Assembly (NCBI RefSeq): GCF_035621455.1
Contig: NZ_CP141822.1
Coordinates: 2,294,001 to 2,358,000, forward strand
Reading direction: 5' to 3'
Source: Vibrio natriegens NBRC 15636 = ATCC 14048 = DSM 759
GTDB taxonomy: Bacteria; Pseudomonadota; Gammaproteobacteria; Enterobacterales; Vibrionaceae
DNA length: 64,000 nt
Shown: positions 17,847 to 28,061 of the stretch, one piece after another
Position numbering within the stretch: position 1 is the first letter of the stretch
How the letters are laid out: every line of letters starts with the position of its first letter
Translations under genes and position numbers: made by a program
The notes under the pieces: model-generated
What the model saw: only the letters and a program-made list of their open reading frames with translations
Told to the model about the DNA's origin: nothing
The model's database searches: none

Positions 17847-19055
17847 CTATGAACGTTGACTAGAAGTCCATTCATAAATAACGTCATACTGCTCTTGCAC
17901 TGGCTGGACTACAACAGGCTCAGATTCTTTCACTTCTTCAACTGCGACGTCAGCGGTCACAACATCTGAAGCCAATGGTGCCTCTTCCGTTGCCAATTCA
18001 GATTGAGTTGGCTCTTGAACAGGTTGTAAAGGCGCGGCGGCTTCCACTGGCGTTACTGGCTCTTGGTAGTCACCCAGTTGCGAAATCGATGACGCTTCCT
18101 TTTCAAACGCCTCTTTAGAAGCCAATAGATGAAGTTTAAGCGTCAGTTCATTCCCCTGAACTCGCTTAACCTCAGTGCCAGCAACGGAGTTAAGTTTCTT
18201 TAACGCGCTTTCTAAGTGGAAAAAATCTTTCGCTGAATGGATGTTAACCACTTTCATCGTGATCCCGTCAGAAGACTCGCCCGACACAACTACGGCACTC
18301 TTGCCTGCGTAATAGTCGGAAATAGCATCAACCACTTCTGCCATCGCATTCACCCCTGTTGCCGAACCACTACGAGGAGAACGCTGCGACACAAGAATCG
18401 CCGATGGTGATTGGTCGTATAACGTCCAGCGAATTTGATCGCCCTGAGCTTTAAGTACCATCACCGCATCAACGGGGTAACGTTGACTCGCCTTCGCGAT
18501 GGGTTCAACAAATCCGCCCCATAGATCAGAGACATCAACGCCAGTCACATCATCAAAGTCACCCACTGGGACAGTAATCGGCAGGCCTCGTGTTTCCGCT
18601 GCAACGCGCAATGCAGAAACCTGCGCTGAGTCGGAATTCTCCCAAGCAATGGTGCGTTCATAAGCTTGCTCTTCAATCGCCCAGACAAGAATATTGGCGC
18701 GATGAGGCGACCACGATGGCAACTGTGCTTGAGTCAAAAGAGAATGAATCTGACCACTGTTAAAGCGCATATCCAGACTTGGTTTGCCGTCAACTTGACC
18801 GTAACCAAGTTGAGAAATGTAACGTGAGCTTGAGCTCAGCGCTTTTTGAATAACAGTATTACTTAAAGAGGATTGAGAACCAGTTGCTCGAACAATCACC
18901 TCTTTCATACCTTGTTCACGAGCCAAAGACTCACCGTTATCTTGCTCACTGTCGATAATCACTTCAGCACGATAGATATCTACCTGCGTTAATGCGTAAA
19001 CGGGCAGAGACAACCAACCTATCAGTAAAAGAGCTAAATAGCGCATAGTTTTCAT
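17847..19055 (-). CDS. DUF2066 secreted protein
   Basis: A 402-residue protein with an N-terminal Sec signal peptide (MRYLALLLIGWLSLPVYA). The mature N-terminal region (VDIYRAEVIIDSEQDNGESLAREQGMKEVIVRATG) fits the DUF2066 family, periplasmic or envelope proteins of unknown function. The C-terminal 90 residues are Pro/Glu/Val rich and of low complexity (repeated VQP, EEV, SEPVVV), probably disordered. It stands alone between two opposite-strand units. The ATG at 19055 or the one three codons later are both possible. Confidence 0.75.
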   Translation of the reverse strand: MKTMRYLALLLIGWLSLPVYALTQVDIYRAEVIIDSEQDNGESLAREQGMKEVIVRATGSQSSLSNTVIQKALSSSSRYISQLGYGQVDGKPSLDMRFNSGQIHSLLTQAQLPSWSPHRANILVWAIEEQAYERTIAWENSDSAQVSALRVAAETRGLPITVPVGDFDDVTGVDVSDLWGGFVEPIAKASQRYPVDAVMVLKAQGDQIRWTLYDQSPSAILVSQRSPRSGSATGVNAMAEVVDAISDYYAGKSAVVVSGESSDGITMKVVNIHSAKDFFHLESALKKLNSVAGTEVKRVQGNELTLKLHLLASKEAFEKEASSISQLGDYQEPVTPVEAAAPLQPVQEPTQSELATEEAPLASDVVTADVAVEEVKESEPVVVQPVQEQYDVIYEWTSSQRS

Positions 19056-19430
19056 TTTCCTCTAAATAAGAGAAAGCATAATAAGCAACTATCAAACCTT
19101 GAGCAAGGCGAGCCACAAGAAAATAGCCTAAAATTTGAGCAACTTACGTCAATTGCGGCGCAGTATTCAGTGTCAATTAATGAGTCACCCTTATTCTTAT
19201 CAATCTATATGCGTATACAAAAACTGAGTTCCCCGGGCTAACTAGATAGAAGAAAATCCCATCTCCAACATTAAGCCTGACCTTGTGAGTAGCAGGCGAT
19301 TACATCTTTTTCTTTGCAATTCATCTAACAAAATATGAACTTTAGCTCGTAAAACAGGCACTTTTGTAAGAAAACCGCTCTAAAAGCATATTTTAACCAC
19401 TTAAAATCATCGAAAAGTTTGATCTGATCA
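19056..19430. other. Intergenic region between DUF2066 gene and uraA
   Basis: About 375 bp, AT rich, with no supported gene on either strand. It holds the unrecognised promoter of the DUF2066 gene and upstream sequence of uraA. No stable hairpin was noticed. Confidence 0.4.
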
Positions 19431-19460
19431 TTGTCGCAAACGTTTGCCGAGTGGTACTAT
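19431..19460 (+). promoter_or_regulatory. uraA promoter with PurR-like operator in the spacer
   Basis: TTGTCG-N18-TACTAT promoter. The spacer holds CGCAAACGTTTGCC (16-mer at 19434-19449), close to the PurR consensus ACGCAAACGTTTTCGT with the central CAAACGTTTG intact. Position between -35 and -10 suits repression by PurR with hypoxanthine or guanine. Confidence 0.8.
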
Positions 19461-19500
19461 TCGCCGGATTTGTCTGCGTATCTTTAAATAGGAAATGATT

Positions 19501-20754
19501 ATGAAAAATGCGTTACAAGGCGCTCAGATGCTCTTTGTCGCTTTTGGTGCTTTGGTACTCGTGCCACTTCTAACTGGCCTCGATCCAAACGTAGCACTCT
19601 TCGGCGCTGGTGTTGGTACCCTCCTCTTCCAATTAATCACTAAACGTTCTGTCCCAATTTTCCTTGCTTCTTCTTTTGCGTTTATTGCTCCTATTATGTT
19701 CGGTATCCAAACATGGGGTATCGGTGCAACTATGGGCGGCTTAATGGCAGCAGGTATGGTTTATATTGCCCTGGGCGCAGCGATTAAAGTTCGTGGCGTA
19801 GGCTTTATTCATAAGATTCTGCCACCTGTGGTTGTTGGCCCAGTGATTATGGTAATCGGCCTGGGCTTGGCTCCAACAGCCGTTAACATGGCGATTGGTA
19901 AAACAGGTGACGGCGCTGCTCAACTAGTCAATGGTGATGCAGCGATCATGATCTCTGCCGTTTCACTATTAACAACTATTGCACTGAGCGTGTTTGCGAA
20001 AGGCTTCTTAAAGCTAGTACCAATTGTTGGTGGTATCTTGGCAGGCTACTCCGTGTCTCTTGCCTATGGCGTTGTTGATTTTACCCCTGTCGCTCAAGCA
20101 GCTTGGCTTTCATTGCCAAACTTCACCACGCCAGAATTCAATATCAACGCGATTCTGTTCATGATTCCGGTTGCGATTGCTCCTGCTGTAGAACACGTAG
20201 GTGACATGCTGGCTATTTCTAACGTGACAGGCAAAGATTACCTTAAAAAGCCAGGTCTACACCGTACTATCGCGGGTGACGGGGTAGCGACGATGGCAGC
20301 GGCAATGGTTGGCGCGCCACCAAATACGACTTACAGCGAAGTAACTGGCGCGGTAATGCTGACGAAAGCATTCAATCCGAAGATCATGACATGGGCAGCA
20401 GTGACCGCTATTGTTCTGGCTTTGGTTGGCAAGCTAGGCGCTATCCTTCAGACCATCCCTGTTCCTGTAATGGGTGGCATCATGATTCTACTGTTTGGTT
20501 CTATCGCTACTGTAGGCCTGAACACGCTGATCAAAAACCACGTTGATCTACACAAGTCTCGTAACCTGGTTATCGTTGCTGTTACGCTAGTATTTGGTAT
20601 TGGTGGCATGGCTTTCGGCATTGGTGAATTCAGCCTACAAGGCGTTAGCTTGTGCGGTATCGTGGCAATCATTCTGAACCTGGTTCTTCCACACGACCTA
20701 GGCGAAAACCACGTTGTAGATAACGCTCAGATCGAAGAAGACAAAGCGAACTAA
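19501..20754 (+). CDS. uraA: Uracil permease UraA
   Basis: A 417-residue nucleobase:H+ symporter of the NCS2 family with about 14 membrane segments. Family marks include QMLFVAFGALVLVPLLTG at the start, SSFAFIAPI, the substrate-site region PAVEHVGDMLAIS (Glu in transmembrane helix 8) and GAPPNTTYSEVTG. The ATG at 19501 was taken because AGGAA sits at good spacing; an ATG two codons earlier is too close to it. It faces upp, the enzyme that traps imported uracil as UMP. In E. coli the two form one operon; here they are convergent. Confidence 0.95.
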   Translation: MKNALQGAQMLFVAFGALVLVPLLTGLDPNVALFGAGVGTLLFQLITKRSVPIFLASSFAFIAPIMFGIQTWGIGATMGGLMAAGMVYIALGAAIKVRGVGFIHKILPPVVVGPVIMVIGLGLAPTAVNMAIGKTGDGAAQLVNGDAAIMISAVSLLTTIALSVFAKGFLKLVPIVGGILAGYSVSLAYGVVDFTPVAQAAWLSLPNFTTPEFNINAILFMIPVAIAPAVEHVGDMLAISNVTGKDYLKKPGLHRTIAGDGVATMAAAMVGAPPNTTYSEVTGAVMLTKAFNPKIMTWAAVTAIVLALVGKLGAILQTIPVPVMGGIMILLFGSIATVGLNTLIKNHVDLHKSRNLVIVAVTLVFGIGGMAFGIGEFSLQGVSLCGIVAIILNLVLPHDLGENHVVDNAQIEEDKAN

Positions 20755-20779
20755 TTCGTAGGTTCAATTCGACACATAC

Positions 20780-20818
20780 AAAAAAGGCTTGGTAATAACC
20801 AAGCCTTTGTTTTTTTTG
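20780..20818. terminator. Bidirectional terminator between uraA and upp
   Basis: AAAGGCTTGGT/ACCAAGCCTTT stem with an AATA loop, followed on the plus strand by G and eight T bases, and with an A run before it that serves the minus strand. Confidence 0.92.
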
Positions 20819-20849
20819 TTCAGAACTGAATCTGCGTTATGTTATACGC

Positions 20850-21476
20850 TTATTTAGTACCGAAAATCTTATCACCCGCATCACCTAGACCAGGAACGAT
20901 GTAACCTTTGTCGTTTAGTTTCTCGTCGATTGCCGCTGTGTATAGCTCAACATCAGGGTGTGCTTTTTCTAGCGCTTCGATACCTTCCGGTGCCGCTACC
21001 AAAACAAGAACTTTAATTTGGTTACAACCTTTCTCTTTCAGAAGGTCGATCGTCGCGATCATAGAACCGCCAGTTGCCAACATTGGGTCAACAACCAGTG
21101 CGATACGCTCATCAATGTTAGAAGCAAGCTTGTTAAAGTATGGAACTGGCTCAAGCGTTTCTTCATCACGGTAGATACCTACCACACTGATACGTGCACT
21201 TGGCATATGCTCAAGAACACCATCCATCATACCTAGACCAGCACGTAGGATTGGCACAACCGTTACTTTCTTACCTTTAATCTGGTCAACTTCTACCGGA
21301 CCGTTCCAACCTTCGATAGTAACTTTCTCTGTCTCAAAGTCTGCTGTCGCTTCGTAAGTAAGTAGGCTACCGACTTCGGTCGCTAACTCACGAAAACGTT
21401 TTGTGCTGATGTCACCTTCTCGCATTAGACCAATTTTATGTTTTACTAGAGGGTGTTTTACTTCAACAACTTTCAT
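20850..21476 (-). CDS. upp: Uracil phosphoribosyltransferase Upp
   Basis: A 208-residue salvage enzyme that makes UMP from uracil and PRPP. The PRPP-binding motif [12 protein letters not shown] is present, as is the C-terminal uracil-binding [11 protein letters not shown]. The start at 21476 ([20 protein letters not shown]) gives exactly the E. coli length and has GGAG six bases upstream; another ATG lies two codons earlier. It is divergent from purM with a 180-bp shared control region that holds a PurR-like operator. Confidence 0.97.
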   Translation of the reverse strand: MKVVEVKHPLVKHKIGLMREGDISTKRFRELATEVGSLLTYEATADFETEKVTIEGWNGPVEVDQIKGKKVTVVPILRAGLGMMDGVLEHMPSARISVVGIYRDEETLEPVPYFNKLASNIDERIALVVDPMLATGGSMIATIDLLKEKGCNQIKVLVLVAAPEGIEALEKAHPDVELYTAAIDEKLNDKGYIVPGLGDAGDKIFGTK

Positions 21477-21574
21477 GTCCATCTCCGGCTATAATAGGCA
21501 ATATTTAAACAAACCTTCAGATTATACACGATTTCTGCTAGGAAATCAGGATATATCACTGAAGAAAAAAACCT

Positions 21575-21614
21575 GCGCAAACGTTTGCTATCTGTATTTA
21601 AGCACTGGTAGAAT
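21575..21614 (+). promoter_or_regulatory. purM promoter with overlapping PurR-like operator
   Basis: GCGCAAACGTTTGCTA at 21575-21590 matches the PurR box core; the candidate -35 TTGCTA (21585-21590) overlaps it and is followed by N18 and the -10 TAGAAT (21609-21614), 42 bp before the purM start codon. PurR control of purM is known in E. coli. Confidence 0.8.
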
Positions 21615-21656
21615 AGCGCCGTTTTCATATCCAACTTAAATACCGAGGACTTCCCT

Positions 21657-22697
21657 GTGAGTGGTAATAACTCTTCTCTTAGCTATAAAGACGCTGGTGT
21701 TGATATTGATGCAGGCAACGCGCTTGTAGATCGTATTAAAGGTGCGGTAAAACGTACTCGTCGCCCTGAAGTGATGGGTGGTATCGGTGGTTTTGGCGCT
21801 TTATGCGAATTGCCGACGAAATACAAACAACCTGTATTGGTTTCTGGTACTGACGGTGTAGGTACAAAACTTCGCCTCGCACTGGATATGAACAAGCACG
21901 ACACTATCGGTATCGACTTAGTTGCGATGTGTGTAAACGATCTTATCGTGCAAGGCGCAGAGCCATTGTTCTTCCTAGATTACTACGCGACAGGCAAGCT
22001 AGATGTCGATACAGCGGCTGACGTTGTATCTGGTATTGCAGACGGCTGTGTGCAAGCAGGTTGTGCCCTAATCGGTGGCGAAACTGCTGAAATGCCAGGC
22101 ATGTACGAAGGTGAAGACTACGACGTAGCTGGTTTCTGTGTAGGTGTGGTAGAAAAAGAAGAAGTCATCGACGGTACGAAAGTAGCGGCAGGTGATGCTC
22201 TTATCGCAGTAGGTTCAAGCGGCCCTCACTCAAACGGTTACTCTTTGGTTCGCAAGATCCTTGAAGTATCTGGCGCAGACAAAAACGAAATGCTAGAAGG
22301 TCGCACTATCGGCGAGCATCTTCTAGAACCAACTAAGATTTACATCAAATCAGCACTTAAAATGATTGAGAAGCACGACATTCATGCAATTTCTCACATC
22401 ACAGGTGGTGGTTTCTGGGAAAATATCCCACGCGTTCTACCAGAAGGCACTAAAGCAGTGATCGACGGTAACAGCTGGGAATGGCCTGTGATTTTCCAAT
22501 GGCTACAAGAGAAAGGTAACGTTGAAACACACGAAATGTACCGTACATTTAACTGTGGTGTTGGTCTAATCGTTGCTCTTCCTAAAGATCAAGCAGAAGC
22601 AGCGGTTGCACTTCTGCAAGAAGAAGGCGAAAACGCATGGGTGATTGGTGAAATCGCTCAAGCGGAAGCAAATGAAGAACAAGTTGAAATCAAATAA
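21657..22697 (+). CDS. purM: Phosphoribosylformylglycinamidine cyclo-ligase (AIR synthetase) PurM
   Basis: A 346-residue enzyme of purine synthesis that closes the imidazole ring of AIR using ATP. It begins at a GTG with GAGG upstream ([21 protein letters not shown]). Family motifs [28 protein letters not shown] and [12 protein letters not shown] are all present. The length equals the E. coli protein within one residue. It heads the purM-purN pair. Confidence 0.97.
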   Translation: MSGNNSSLSYKDAGVDIDAGNALVDRIKGAVKRTRRPEVMGGIGGFGALCELPTKYKQPVLVSGTDGVGTKLRLALDMNKHDTIGIDLVAMCVNDLIVQGAEPLFFLDYYATGKLDVDTAADVVSGIADGCVQAGCALIGGETAEMPGMYEGEDYDVAGFCVGVVEKEEVIDGTKVAAGDALIAVGSSGPHSNGYSLVRKILEVSGADKNEMLEGRTIGEHLLEPTKIYIKSALKMIEKHDIHAISHITGGGFWENIPRVLPEGTKAVIDGNSWEWPVIFQWLQEKGNVETHEMYRTFNCGVGLIVALPKDQAEAAVALLQEEGENAWVIGEIAQAEANEEQVEIK

Positions 22698-22726
22698 CTT
22701 GCGATTCTTGCTCAAAAAGTAAAAAG

Positions 22727-22752
22727 AATGAGGACGCTATGTCCTCATTTTG
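22727..22752 (+). terminator. Hairpin with short T run between purM and purN
   Basis: AATGAGGAC/GTCCTCATT stem, loop GCTAT, then TTTGC. The T run is short, so partial termination is likely. Confidence 0.6.
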
Positions 22753-22872
22753 CTATCTGGAACTCGAAAACCATTTCAATAGTAGGTGATATCAATTCCG
22801 TAATGAGATAATCATTCTTGCTAGCATTGATATAATTTAAAAAACCTACAGTAGTAAGGCAGTCTCAACATC

Positions 22873-23520
22873 ATGAAAAATATAGTGGTCCTAATTTCTG
22901 GTAGTGGCAGTAACCTACAAGCGATATTGGAAGCGTGTGAAGCAAATATGCCTAACGCGCAAGTCGCTGCCGTTTTCTCAAATAAAGCGGACGCTTACGG
23001 ATTGGAGCGCGCGAAACAATTTAATGTTGAAGGCCATTTTGTCGACCCAAAAGCATTTGAGTCTCGTGAAGCATTTGATGCAGAATTGATGAAGCAAATC
23101 GACCAGTATCAACCAGATGTCATCGTATTGGCTGGTTACATGCGCATTCTCAGCAGCGAATTTGTGCAACACTACATGGGTAAGATGATCAATATTCACC
23201 CTTCACTGTTGCCAAAATACCCTGGGCTGCATACTCACCAACGTGCGATTGACGCGAAAGATAAAGAGCACGGCACCAGTGTTCACTTCGTAACGGAAGA
23301 GCTTGACGGTGGTCCGGTTGTTCTGCAGGCAAAAGTACCTGTATTTGAAGATGATGATGCAGCTACCCTTGCAGCTCGAGTTCAAACTCAAGAGCACACT
23401 ATCTATCCAATCGTCACCAAATGGCTGGTTGAAGACAGATTAAAGATGCAAGACGGCAAAGCGTGGTTAGATGGCCAAGAGCTTGGTGCTCACGGCTATG
23501 CAGCCGCTGAAGAAGAGTAA
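22873..23520 (+). CDS. purN: Phosphoribosylglycinamide formyltransferase PurN
   Basis: A 215-residue GART-family enzyme that transfers a formyl group from 10-formyl-THF to GAR. The N-terminal nucleotide motif LISGSGSNLQAI, the catalytic stretch INIHPSLLPKYPGLHTHQRAI with its Asn-His pair, and the catalytic Asp region LDGGPVVLQ are all visible. It lies 175 bp after purM, much further than in E. coli where the two genes overlap. Confidence 0.96.
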   Translation: MKNIVVLISGSGSNLQAILEACEANMPNAQVAAVFSNKADAYGLERAKQFNVEGHFVDPKAFESREAFDAELMKQIDQYQPDVIVLAGYMRILSSEFVQHYMGKMINIHPSLLPKYPGLHTHQRAIDAKDKEHGTSVHFVTEELDGGPVVLQAKVPVFEDDDAATLAARVQTQEHTIYPIVTKWLVEDRLKMQDGKAWLDGQELGAHGYAAAEEE

Positions 23521-23546
23521 CGCTCTTCGGCAAACTCAACCAAATC

Positions 23547-23579
23547 AAAAAAGGCAGTCGTAATGACTGCCTTTTTATT
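23547..23579. terminator. Terminator between purN and yafJ
   Basis: AAAAGGCAGTC/GACTGCCTTTT stem with a GTAAT loop, T run on plus, A run in front; serves both convergent genes. Confidence 0.9.
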
Positions 23580-23598
23580 CATTGCTGGAAAGCGTTGA

Positions 23599-24444
23599 TT
23601 ATTCTAACGGTTCCGTCGGAGCCTGGCTGGCTACTTTCTTTGGCGCGAATGCGACGTCTTTCAGCGCTGCTGCATTACCATCAACCAACTCACCTAAATG
23701 AAACAGACCATATTCGCCTGGCTTCATTCGCTGCCATGCTTCATTACCGGTCAGCGGCTGAGTCGCGATCACAGACACAACGTCATTTGGTGTTGTTTCT
23801 TCCTGGAAGTTGATTTCAACATCTTCATCCAGTAATGCCGCTTTACCAAAAGGAGCTCGTCGCGTAATCCAATACAGGTGATTGGTGCAATACGTCATGA
23901 CAAACTCACCGTCACTCAGCAGCATGTTAAATACGCCCTTATCTTTCAGTTGATCACAGCACTTCGCAACATAGACAAAAACCGACGCCATATCCTCTGG
24001 AGGCTCTGGGTATCGATCTTCCATCTGCTTTAACAACCAACAAAACGCCAGTTCACTGTCAGTTTGACCTACCGGACGGTGCCGACCTGTATGTAAATCC
24101 TGATAATCTGACAACTGACCATTGTGAGCAAATGTCCAATACTTACCCCACAACTCACGCGTAAATGGATGCGTATTTTCCAGGTTGACTCCGCCACGAT
24201 TAGCCTGTCGAATATGACTGACTACAGCGCGGCTTTTGATTGGGTAGTTCTGAACCAGTTCCGCAATTTTTGAATCGCAGCTTGGCTTCGGATCTTTAAA
24301 CGTCCGAAATCCTTTACCTTCATAGAAAGTGATTCCCCACCCATCACGGTGCGGGCCAGTTCGGCCTCCACGCTGCATCAGCCCAGTAAAACTGAAACAA
24401 ATATCCGTTGGAACGTTGGCGCTCATGCCGAGCAATTCACACAT
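23599..24444 (-). CDS. yafJ: Class II glutamine amidotransferase YafJ
   Basis: A 281-residue N-terminal-nucleophile amidotransferase-like protein. It begins MCELLGMSANVP, so Cys2 becomes the catalytic nucleophile after Met removal; SHIRQANRGG, NTHPF and FAHNGQL are the family's glutamine-binding motifs. No synthase domain is attached and the acceptor substrate is unknown. It follows gmhA in the same direction by 56 bp, the same neighbourhood (yafJ, lpcA, fadE) as in E. coli. Confidence 0.88.
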   Translation of the reverse strand: MCELLGMSANVPTDICFSFTGLMQRGGRTGPHRDGWGITFYEGKGFRTFKDPKPSCDSKIAELVQNYPIKSRAVVSHIRQANRGGVNLENTHPFTRELWGKYWTFAHNGQLSDYQDLHTGRHRPVGQTDSELAFCWLLKQMEDRYPEPPEDMASVFVYVAKCCDQLKDKGVFNMLLSDGEFVMTYCTNHLYWITRRAPFGKAALLDEDVEINFQEETTPNDVVSVIATQPLTGNEAWQRMKPGEYGLFHLGELVDGNAAALKDVAFAPKKVASQAPTEPLE

Positions 24445-24500
24445 GGTTTAAAGAACTCCTTACCTAAAATACCAACCTTAAACAGGAACTGCCGTCCTAA

Positions 24501-25076
24501 TTATTCCATCTCTTTTTCAATCAACTGAATGACGATGTGAATAATTTTAATATGTACTTCCTGAATACGATCAGCGTAGCCAAAATGAGGCACACGAATT
24601 TCAACGTCTGCCAAACCTGCCATTTTACCACCGTCTTTACCTGTCAGTGCAATGGTCTTCATGCCTTTTGCTTTCGCGGCTTCAATGGCTTTAAGAATAT
24701 TGCCTGAGTTACCAGATGTCGATAAACCAAACAGCACATCGCCTTTACGACCGACTGCTTCAACATAGCGAGAAAAGACAAAGTCGTAACCAAAATCGTT
24801 ACTCACACAAGAAAGGTGGCTTGGGTCAGAAATCGCAATACCAGCATAACCCGGACGGTTATCACGGTAACGACCTGTCAGCTCTTCAGCGAAATGCATT
24901 GCATCACAGTGTGAACCACCATTACCACATGACAGCACCTTGCCTTCTTGTTTAAAAGAATCAGCAATCAATTTCGCAGCGGCTTCAATTTGAGCAATGT
25001 TATGGTCATCGCTTAAAAATTTGTTGAGCACTTCAGCAGCTTCGTTTAACTCACTTTTAATCAGATCTTGGTACAT
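24501..25076 (-). CDS. gmhA: Phosphoheptose isomerase GmhA
   Basis: A 191-residue SIS-domain enzyme that turns sedoheptulose 7-phosphate into D-glycero-manno-heptose 7-phosphate for the LPS core. Seen are the SIS loops [20 protein letters not shown] and [15 protein letters not shown], and the conserved [10 protein letters not shown]. The length is one residue shorter than the E. coli protein. It is divergent from fadE. Confidence 0.96.
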   Translation of the reverse strand: MYQDLIKSELNEAAEVLNKFLSDDHNIAQIEAAAKLIADSFKQEGKVLSCGNGGSHCDAMHFAEELTGRYRDNRPGYAGIAISDPSHLSCVSNDFGYDFVFSRYVEAVGRKGDVLFGLSTSGNSGNILKAIEAAKAKGMKTIALTGKDGGKMAGLADVEIRVPHFGYADRIQEVHIKIIHIVIQLIEKEME

Positions 25077-25329
25077 AAGACGTTCTCTTTATTATTTCGG
25101 CCCTTGGTATGCAATCACATTACCTTGGCAAATGGTTCTGTTGCCAATCTGACACCAGACATTTCGTTACAGAGAGTTTACCCACAAACGAGAATTAGTG
25201 TCGATAGCGAACCAACAGATTTGGATTGGTAGAAGTAATAAACTTAGTAACTTGCTCAAGAAAACAGCACCAAAATCGCACTTTTAGAATTTTTACTCTA
25301 CTTAGATCACTTTTTACCCAAAACCAAGT
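25077..25329. other. Left part of the gmhA-fadE intergenic region
   Basis: About 250 bp of non-coding sequence before the fadE promoter; presumably carries the gmhA promoter. The AT-rich stretch at about 25280-25350 lies just upstream of the fadE -35 element. No further signal was recognised. Confidence 0.4.
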
Positions 25330-25359
25330 TTTACATTTTGTTAATATTCTGATTACAAT
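25330..25359 (+). promoter_or_regulatory. Candidate sigma-70 promoter of fadE
   Basis: TTTACA-N18-TACAAT, ending 73 bp before the fadE start, directly followed by a FadR-like operator at the expected transcription start. Confidence 0.6.
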
Positions 25360-25365
25360 TACAAG

Positions 25366-25382
25366 AACTGGTTAGACCTCTT
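25366..25382 (+). promoter_or_regulatory. FadR-like operator of fadE
   Basis: AACTGGTTAGACCTCTT differs at two places from the FadR site AACTGGTCNGACCTGTT. At the expected +1 of the fadE promoter, bound FadR would block initiation until long-chain acyl-CoA releases it. Confidence 0.8.
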
Positions 25383-25432
25383 ATCAGAATACAGACGCAC
25401 AACACTTATAACGTCTGAAAAGGAAAACATAT

Positions 25433-27877
25433 ATGGACATCTTGCTTTCAATCGTTGCGATGACAATCGTCTTAGGCATTACGCTCTATCACCGAATGTC
25501 ACTCGTAAAATCCGTCAGCCTTCTAACTGCTGCCATGTTAGTGCTGACCATCGCTGGTTCTGCAGGCTTTATTGGCTGGGCTATTTACATCCTTGCCATC
25601 GCCGTATTTGCTGTATCAGGTATTCGTCAATCTCTTATCAGTCGTAAGGCTTTAGCTGTTTTCAAAAAAGTCCTTCCGGCGATGTCTCAAACCGAGAAAG
25701 AAGCCTTAGATGCAGGTACGGTCTGGTGGGAAGCAGAATTATTTAAGGGTAAACCTGAATGGAAAAAGCTGCATGCGATTCAGGCTCCTAAGCTGAGTGC
25801 GGAAGAGCAGGCTTTCCTTGATGGTCCTGTTAATGAAGTCTGTGCCATGGTCAACGACTTTCAGGTAACGCATGAGCTTGCGGATTTGCCACCAGAAGTC
25901 TGGCAATACCTAAAAGACCACAAATTCTTTGCCATGATCATCAAGAAAAAATACGGCGGTCTGGAGTTTTCTGCTTACGCGCAATCACTGGTATTGCAAA
26001 AGCTGACCGGTGTTTCTGGCGTGCTTTCTTCTACCGTTGGCGTACCTAACTCTCTGGGTCCGGGCGAGCTACTGCAACATTACGGTACAGAAGAGCAAAA
26101 AGATTACTATTTACCTCGACTGGCAGAAGGTAAAGAGATCCCATGTTTTGCTTTAACCAGCCCAGAAGCGGGTTCCGATGCGGGCTCTATCCCAGACTAT
26201 GGTGTGGTGTGTAAAGGTCAATGGGAAGGCAAAGAAGTACTCGGCATGCGCCTGACCTGGAATAAGCGTTACATCACGCTTGCTCCTGTGGCAACTGTTC
26301 TGGGTCTTGCATTTAAACTGCGCGATCCACAAGGACTGCTAGGTGATAAAGAAGACTTGGGTATCACATGTGCACTGATCCCAACCAATGTTAAAGGCGT
26401 TGAAATCGGAAATCGTCACTTCCCTCTTAACGTCCCTTTCCAGAATGGCCCAACACGCGGTAAAGATATCTTCGTTCCTATCGATTTCATTATCGGTGGT
26501 GAGAAGATGGCAGGCCAAGGATGGCGAATGCTAGTTGAGTGTCTATCGGTTGGTCGTGGTATCACACTTCCTTCAAACTCAACGGGTGGCATTAAAACAG
26601 CTGCACTGGCAACCGGCGCATACTCGCGTATTCGTCGTCAGTTCAAACAGCCTATCGGCCACATGGAAGGCATCGAAGAGCCTTTGGCACGTATTGGTGG
26701 TAACGCCTACGTAATGGATGCTGCGAGCAACTTAACAGTTGCTGGTATCGACCTTGGCGAGAAACCGTCTGTTATTTCTGCCATCGTGAAGTACCACTGT
26801 ACCCACCGTGGTCAACAGAGCATCATTGATGCCATGGATATTGTCGGTGGTAAAGGCATCTGTATTGGTCCGTCAAACTTCCTCGCTCGTGGCTACCAAG
26901 GTTCACCTATTGCGGTGACCGTAGAAGGTGCAAATATTCTGACTCGCTCAATGATCATCTTTGGTCAGGGTGCCATTCGTTGTCACCCATACGTACTCGA
27001 AGAGATGAACGCGGCCTACTCTGATGCAAGTGATGCCGTCGAAAAATTTGATAAGGCACTGGCAGGTCACGTGAGCTTCACCATGAGTAACCTTGTACGC
27101 AGTATTTGGTTTGGCTTGAGTGATGGTTTGGGTTCATCCGCGCCAACCAAAGACGCGACCAAACGTTACTACCAACAACTTAACCGTTACAGCGCTAACT
27201 TAGCACTTCTGTCTGATATTTCGATGGCAGTGCTTGGCGGCTCATTGAAACGTAAAGAGCGTTTATCTGCTCGTCTTGGTGACATCCTTAGCCAACTTTA
27301 CTTAAGTTCAGCAGCGCTAAAACGCTTTGAACAAGATGGCCGTCCAGTTGAAGATTTACCTTTGGTTCACTGGGCTCTGCAAGACAGCTTGAAGCAAGCA
27401 GAAACCGCCGTTGATGAGTTTTTGGCTAACTTCCCGAACAAAGTCATTGCTCGCACGCTGCGCGTATTAATCATGCCGTTTGGTCGTGTACGCAAAGCGC
27501 CAAGCGACAAGCTCGACAGCAAAGTCGCGCGTATTTTGCAAACACCTAGCGCAACGCGTTCGCGCATTGGTCGTGGTCAGTATCTGGCACCAACAGAACA
27601 TAACCCGGCAGGTAAGATTGAATTAGCATTGTCTGTGATTCTTCAAGCCGAGCCAGTATTCGACAAAGTGTGTAAAGCGCAAGGCAAACGTCGTCCGTTC
27701 TTACGTCTGGATATGATTGCGGAAGAAGGGCTAGAGCAAGGCATTATTAGTCAGGAAGAAGCGGAACTTCTCAGAGAAGCGGAGCAGCACCGTTTAGATA
27801 CCATTAATGTCGATGACTTTGAGCCAGAGCAATTGGCGGCAAAGCCGAATTATCCTCACATGGACAGCGTCGCCTAA
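25433..27877 (+). CDS. fadE: Acyl-CoA dehydrogenase FadE
   Basis: An 814-residue protein, the same length as E. coli FadE. Two or three N-terminal hydrophobic segments (residues 3-60) suggest membrane anchoring. The dehydrogenase core carries [15 protein letters not shown] (FAD and substrate site), [15 protein letters not shown] and the C-terminal-domain stretch [11 protein letters not shown]. It catalyses the first, FAD-dependent step of beta-oxidation. It is monocistronic, from a FadR-controlled promoter to a strong terminator, and divergent from gmhA as in E. coli. Confidence 0.97.
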   Translation: MDILLSIVAMTIVLGITLYHRMSLVKSVSLLTAAMLVLTIAGSAGFIGWAIYILAIAVFAVSGIRQSLISRKALAVFKKVLPAMSQTEKEALDAGTVWWEAELFKGKPEWKKLHAIQAPKLSAEEQAFLDGPVNEVCAMVNDFQVTHELADLPPEVWQYLKDHKFFAMIIKKKYGGLEFSAYAQSLVLQKLTGVSGVLSSTVGVPNSLGPGELLQHYGTEEQKDYYLPRLAEGKEIPCFALTSPEAGSDAGSIPDYGVVCKGQWEGKEVLGMRLTWNKRYITLAPVATVLGLAFKLRDPQGLLGDKEDLGITCALIPTNVKGVEIGNRHFPLNVPFQNGPTRGKDIFVPIDFIIGGEKMAGQGWRMLVECLSVGRGITLPSNSTGGIKTAALATGAYSRIRRQFKQPIGHMEGIEEPLARIGGNAYVMDAASNLTVAGIDLGEKPSVISAIVKYHCTHRGQQSIIDAMDIVGGKGICIGPSNFLARGYQGSPIAVTVEGANILTRSMIIFGQGAIRCHPYVLEEMNAAYSDASDAVEKFDKALAGHVSFTMSNLVRSIWFGLSDGLGSSAPTKDATKRYYQQLNRYSANLALLSDISMAVLGGSLKRKERLSARLGDILSQLYLSSAALKRFEQDGRPVEDLPLVHWALQDSLKQAETAVDEFLANFPNKVIARTLRVLIMPFGRVRKAPSDKLDSKVARILQTPSATRSRIGRGQYLAPTEHNPAGKIELALSVILQAEPVFDKVCKAQGKRRPFLRLDMIAEEGLEQGIISQEEAELLREAEQHRLDTINVDDFEPEQLAAKPNYPHMDSVA

Positions 27878-27900
27878 GACAATAACATCGTAGTAATAAG

Positions 27901-27933
27901 AAAACCGAGAGCCAAATGGCTCTCGGTTTTTTG
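27901..27933 (+). terminator. Terminator of fadE
   Basis: AAAACCGAGAGCC/GGCTCTCGGTTTT stem with an AAAT loop and T run. Confidence 0.93.
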
Positions 27934-28061
27934 TTTGTACTGTTCCTAGATTGATAGCGATATGCGGCTTGTGCGCTGATGAGTGATAAATAGCTCACGG
28001 ACGCAATAACAGAACGATGTATACTTTACTGTAAATAAACCATTTTTTAGGGGGTGCATCT

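Noticed and set aside
22806..22820. Fur box upstream of purN
   Set aside because: Only 11 of 15 matches in AT-rich DNA and no reason for iron control of purN.
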